The notes under the pieces: generated by a model
Told to the model about the DNA's origin: nothing
What the model saw: the letters and a program-made list of their open reading frames with translations, nothing else
Database searches by the model: none
Program-made: the position numbers and the translations under genes
DNA from: Phytohabitans maris
GTDB lineage: Bacteria; Actinomycetota; Actinomycetes; Mycobacteriales; Micromonosporaceae
NCBI RefSeq assembly: GCF_031085175.1
Contig: NZ_JAVHUY010000035.1
Coordinates: 1-64,000, forward strand
DNA length: 64,000 nucleotides
Direction: 5' to 3'
Shown here: positions 63,401-64,000 of the stretch, piece by piece
Numbering within the stretch: the first letter of the stretch is position 1
Layout: each line of letters starts with the position of its first letter

Positions 63401-63504
63401 CCCGCGGCCACGCCGCCACCGCCCTCGCGATCTGCCAGCGCAGCGAGTTCCACGGCCTGACGGCCAGAGCCGCGTCACTGCTGGCATCGCTGCCGCCCAA
63501 CTGA
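60472..63504 (+). CDS. SARP-family regulator with NB-ARC ATPase and TPR domains (AfsR-like)
   Basis: The 1010-residue protein has an N-terminal OmpR-like winged helix and bacterial transcriptional activator domain (MRFRLLGTVEIR ... LWRGPVLADI, residues 1-250), an NB-ARC domain with P-loop GTAGVGKTALAV and the later blocks LVVLDNARSAEQVRPLLPG and VVTSRDRLPGL (about 265-550), and tetratricopeptide repeats to the end (about 640-1000). Such proteins activate promoters, often of secondary metabolite or secreted-peptide genes, in an ATP-dependent manner. GGGGGA precedes the ATG closely; a start at 60454 is possible. Confidence 0.93.
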   Translation: MRFRLLGTVEIRAIDSWVRLERPRRRAVLAYLLLAANRTVTAGELAEAIWGALPPSTARTQTQNDIAAIRKALAANGHPASIVTRTGGYELITEPDDVDYHVFRRRVAAAAGAARHADWPAAADDLQAGLALWRGPVLADIVAAFVEPTRARMADQRLDAVERLAEARITMGAHDEQIPVLRELLGDHPQRERPAALLMLALHRAGRRADALAVARDLRGHLREQHGLDPSQAVVDMERRILRDAPVATVDDAVAPARGPDQLPMDVRLLAGRETQLAELSALLRRPAGDRIVLVTGTAGVGKTALAVRWGHQEGGEFPDGVLFVDLRGYDRRRPLTPLEALHRTLTGLGVDAPRLPSDPDDASALLRSLTAKGRYLVVLDNARSAEQVRPLLPGAGSCFVVVTSRDRLPGLVASHSVTRIDLPALDPADGVRILEQVIGVRRTSAEAAAAQALVDLCGGLPLAIRIVAADLCDAPDRTLARQHALLREHRLSALDNRDDPEAGVRSVLRTTYATLPQPCQRLFRLLSVLPYAEIGVVVASAADGRDQAAVQADLDRLLGVHLVERRAPGRYGFHDLPRAFAAEQADAVETAASRAAATARVLARYRELLDEASATLYPEAMRLVRGATKAAPPAAVDRLAEPADAREWLTTEYTNLLACVALAHEQGLPDAAWRLAGSLRGHQLSIGAWHDLAATASIAVTAATICGDARGEALSRLSNGDAMRRLAQHAPAIAEYDMALRLAEADDWPECQAAILGHLGIVHLRRGQLTMAADYYTRDLEICRRIGWPAAQAVALGNLGNCAYHLGQYADAVHAFEEAASLARQTSSTAVEALACLNAGTVSLEIGDAALARAYLDRALVLHGELWRTGDKITVHTELARVNCATGDLVAARRHLRRARELAERLGDASLDPSLRVQLCLSAAVVHAAGEELAQAEAALTEAVELAETYGLAFQRAGALIHLAGVLTRLGRSERARGHAATALAICQRSEFHGLTARAASLLASLPPN

Positions 63505-63559
63505 CCACACCGGTCCGTTCCTGAGCGCGCGATCATCGTGTACCGGGCCGGAGGAGGCT

Positions 63560-64000
63560 GCGCTGGACGAGGATGTCGACGACCCGTACCTGTGGCTCGA
63601 AGAACTGGACTCACCACCCGCTGTGCGATGGGTCAGAGACCGCAGTACCGAGACGTTGGCCGCGTTCGCCGACGAGGGGTTCGTCCGGGCGAAGGACGCG
63701 ATCCGGGAGGTGCTCGACAGCAAGGACCGGATCCCTTACCCGGGCCGGCGCGGCGATGGCCGTTACTACGACTTCTGGCAGGACGCGGACCACCCGAGAG
63801 GGTTGTGGCGGCGGACCACATTGGAGCAGTACCGGCGCGACGGTGCTGCGGCCCGGTTACGACCGCTGCCTGGTCAGCCTCTCCCAGGGCGGCGCCGACG
63901 CCATGGGGGTCCGCGAGTTCGACCTGCGCGGCCGGGTCTTCGAGGAGTACGGGTTCACGCTGCCCGACGCGAAGAGCGACGTGGACTGGATCGACGCCGA
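63560..64000 (+). pseudogene. Broken prolyl oligopeptidase (S9) gene, cut by window end
   Basis: The opening matches the prolyl oligopeptidase N-terminal domain (DDPYLWLEELDSPPAVRWVR, then RIPYPGRRGDGRYYDFWQDA and RGLWRRTTLEQYRR). Directly after this, about 25 family residues are missing and the frame changes to VLRPGYDRCLVSLSQGGADA followed by EYGFTLPDAKSDVDWIDA. No usual start codon is in frame near the beginning; GGAGGAGG lies where a ribosome site should be. The catalytic domain would lie beyond the window. If the internal deletion is real, the gene is dead. Confidence 0.75.

Noticed and set aside
1-64000. tRNA, rRNA, riboswitch or intact insertion sequence
   Set aside because: I looked for cloverleaf-like segments, transposase motifs with inverted ends and conserved RNA cores and found none I could support by eye; a covariance-model search would be needed to exclude them.

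Overview
The window is a high-GC actinobacterial chromosome segment. Codon use is GC-rich, GTG starts are frequent, many genes overlap by 4 bp, and there are ECF sigma/anti-sigma, TetR, GntR and SARP/AfsR-type regulators. A Micromonosporaceae- or Streptomyces-like soil actinomycete fits, but no rRNA or housekeeping marker is present to place it more exactly. I saw no rRNA, tRNA, CRISPR array or intact insertion sequence.

Left part (1-10.4 kb): a membrane-anchored lipoyl-domain protein, a TetR gene with three evenly built 13-bp inverted repeats in front of it, a broken dehydrogenase, a small membrane protein, and a five-gene operon on the minus strand (ECF sigma factor, zinc-finger anti-sigma factor, ABC ATPase, two membrane subunits). 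From 7.8 to 10.4 kb lies a gene graveyard: remnants of an AfsR-type regulator, an integrase, a RecD-like helicase, and the adjoining ends of an acetaldehyde dehydrogenase and a 4-hydroxy-2-oxovalerate aldolase, all truncated or frameshifted.

Catabolic block A (10.4-30.7 kb): about 19 kb of tightly packed minus-strand genes, probably one operon. It encodes a PucG-like aminotransferase, an amidase, an acetamidase/formamidase, a hydantoinase/dihydropyrimidinase, a two-subunit FAD/[2Fe-2S] amine or imino-acid dehydrogenase, a DapA-family lyase/deaminase, two hydantoin-racemase-type proteins, an amidohydrolase, two GntR regulators, a NicX-like metal dioxygenase and a complete dipeptide-type ABC importer. 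A divergent proline racemase/hydroxyproline epimerase gene faces it. Epimerase, D-imino-acid dehydrogenase and DapA-type deaminase together match the known trans-4-hydroxyproline route; the hydantoinase, racemase and amidase genes suggest cyclic amide (hydantoin or imide) substrates.

Catabolic block B (30.8-53.4 kb): a putidaredoxin-type ferredoxin and its reductase, 4-oxalomesaconate hydratase (LigJ family), an RraA/LigK-type aldolase, a zinc alcohol dehydrogenase, a 4,5-dihydroxyphthalate decarboxylase-like protein, a phthalate-4,5-dioxygenase-like Rieske oxygenase, a bicupin, an orphan EutA-type reactivase, a PanB-like protein, two alpha/beta hydrolases, an SDR, a 3-hydroxyisobutyrate-dehydrogenase-like protein, two deacetylase/cyclic-imidase proteins, a second oligopeptide-type ABC importer and a FadR-type regulator. 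The order of enzymes suggests breakdown of an aromatic carboxylate through a 4,5-cleavage lower pathway (LigJ then LigK, giving pyruvate and oxaloacetate). One short motif, roughly ATGkTTAGnCCAwT, recurs at most of the promoters in this block and probably makes it a single regulon.

Right part (53.4-64 kb): remnants of a LuxR regulator and an oligopeptide ABC ATPase, then a 1710-residue secreted protein with fibronectin III repeats and a C-terminal propeller-like region, a tiny secreted protein with four Trp-x-Asp-Met-like repeats, a 1010-residue SARP/NB-ARC/TPR regulator divergent from it (with three CATCC direct repeats at 11-bp spacing between them), and a broken prolyl-oligopeptidase gene that runs off the end.
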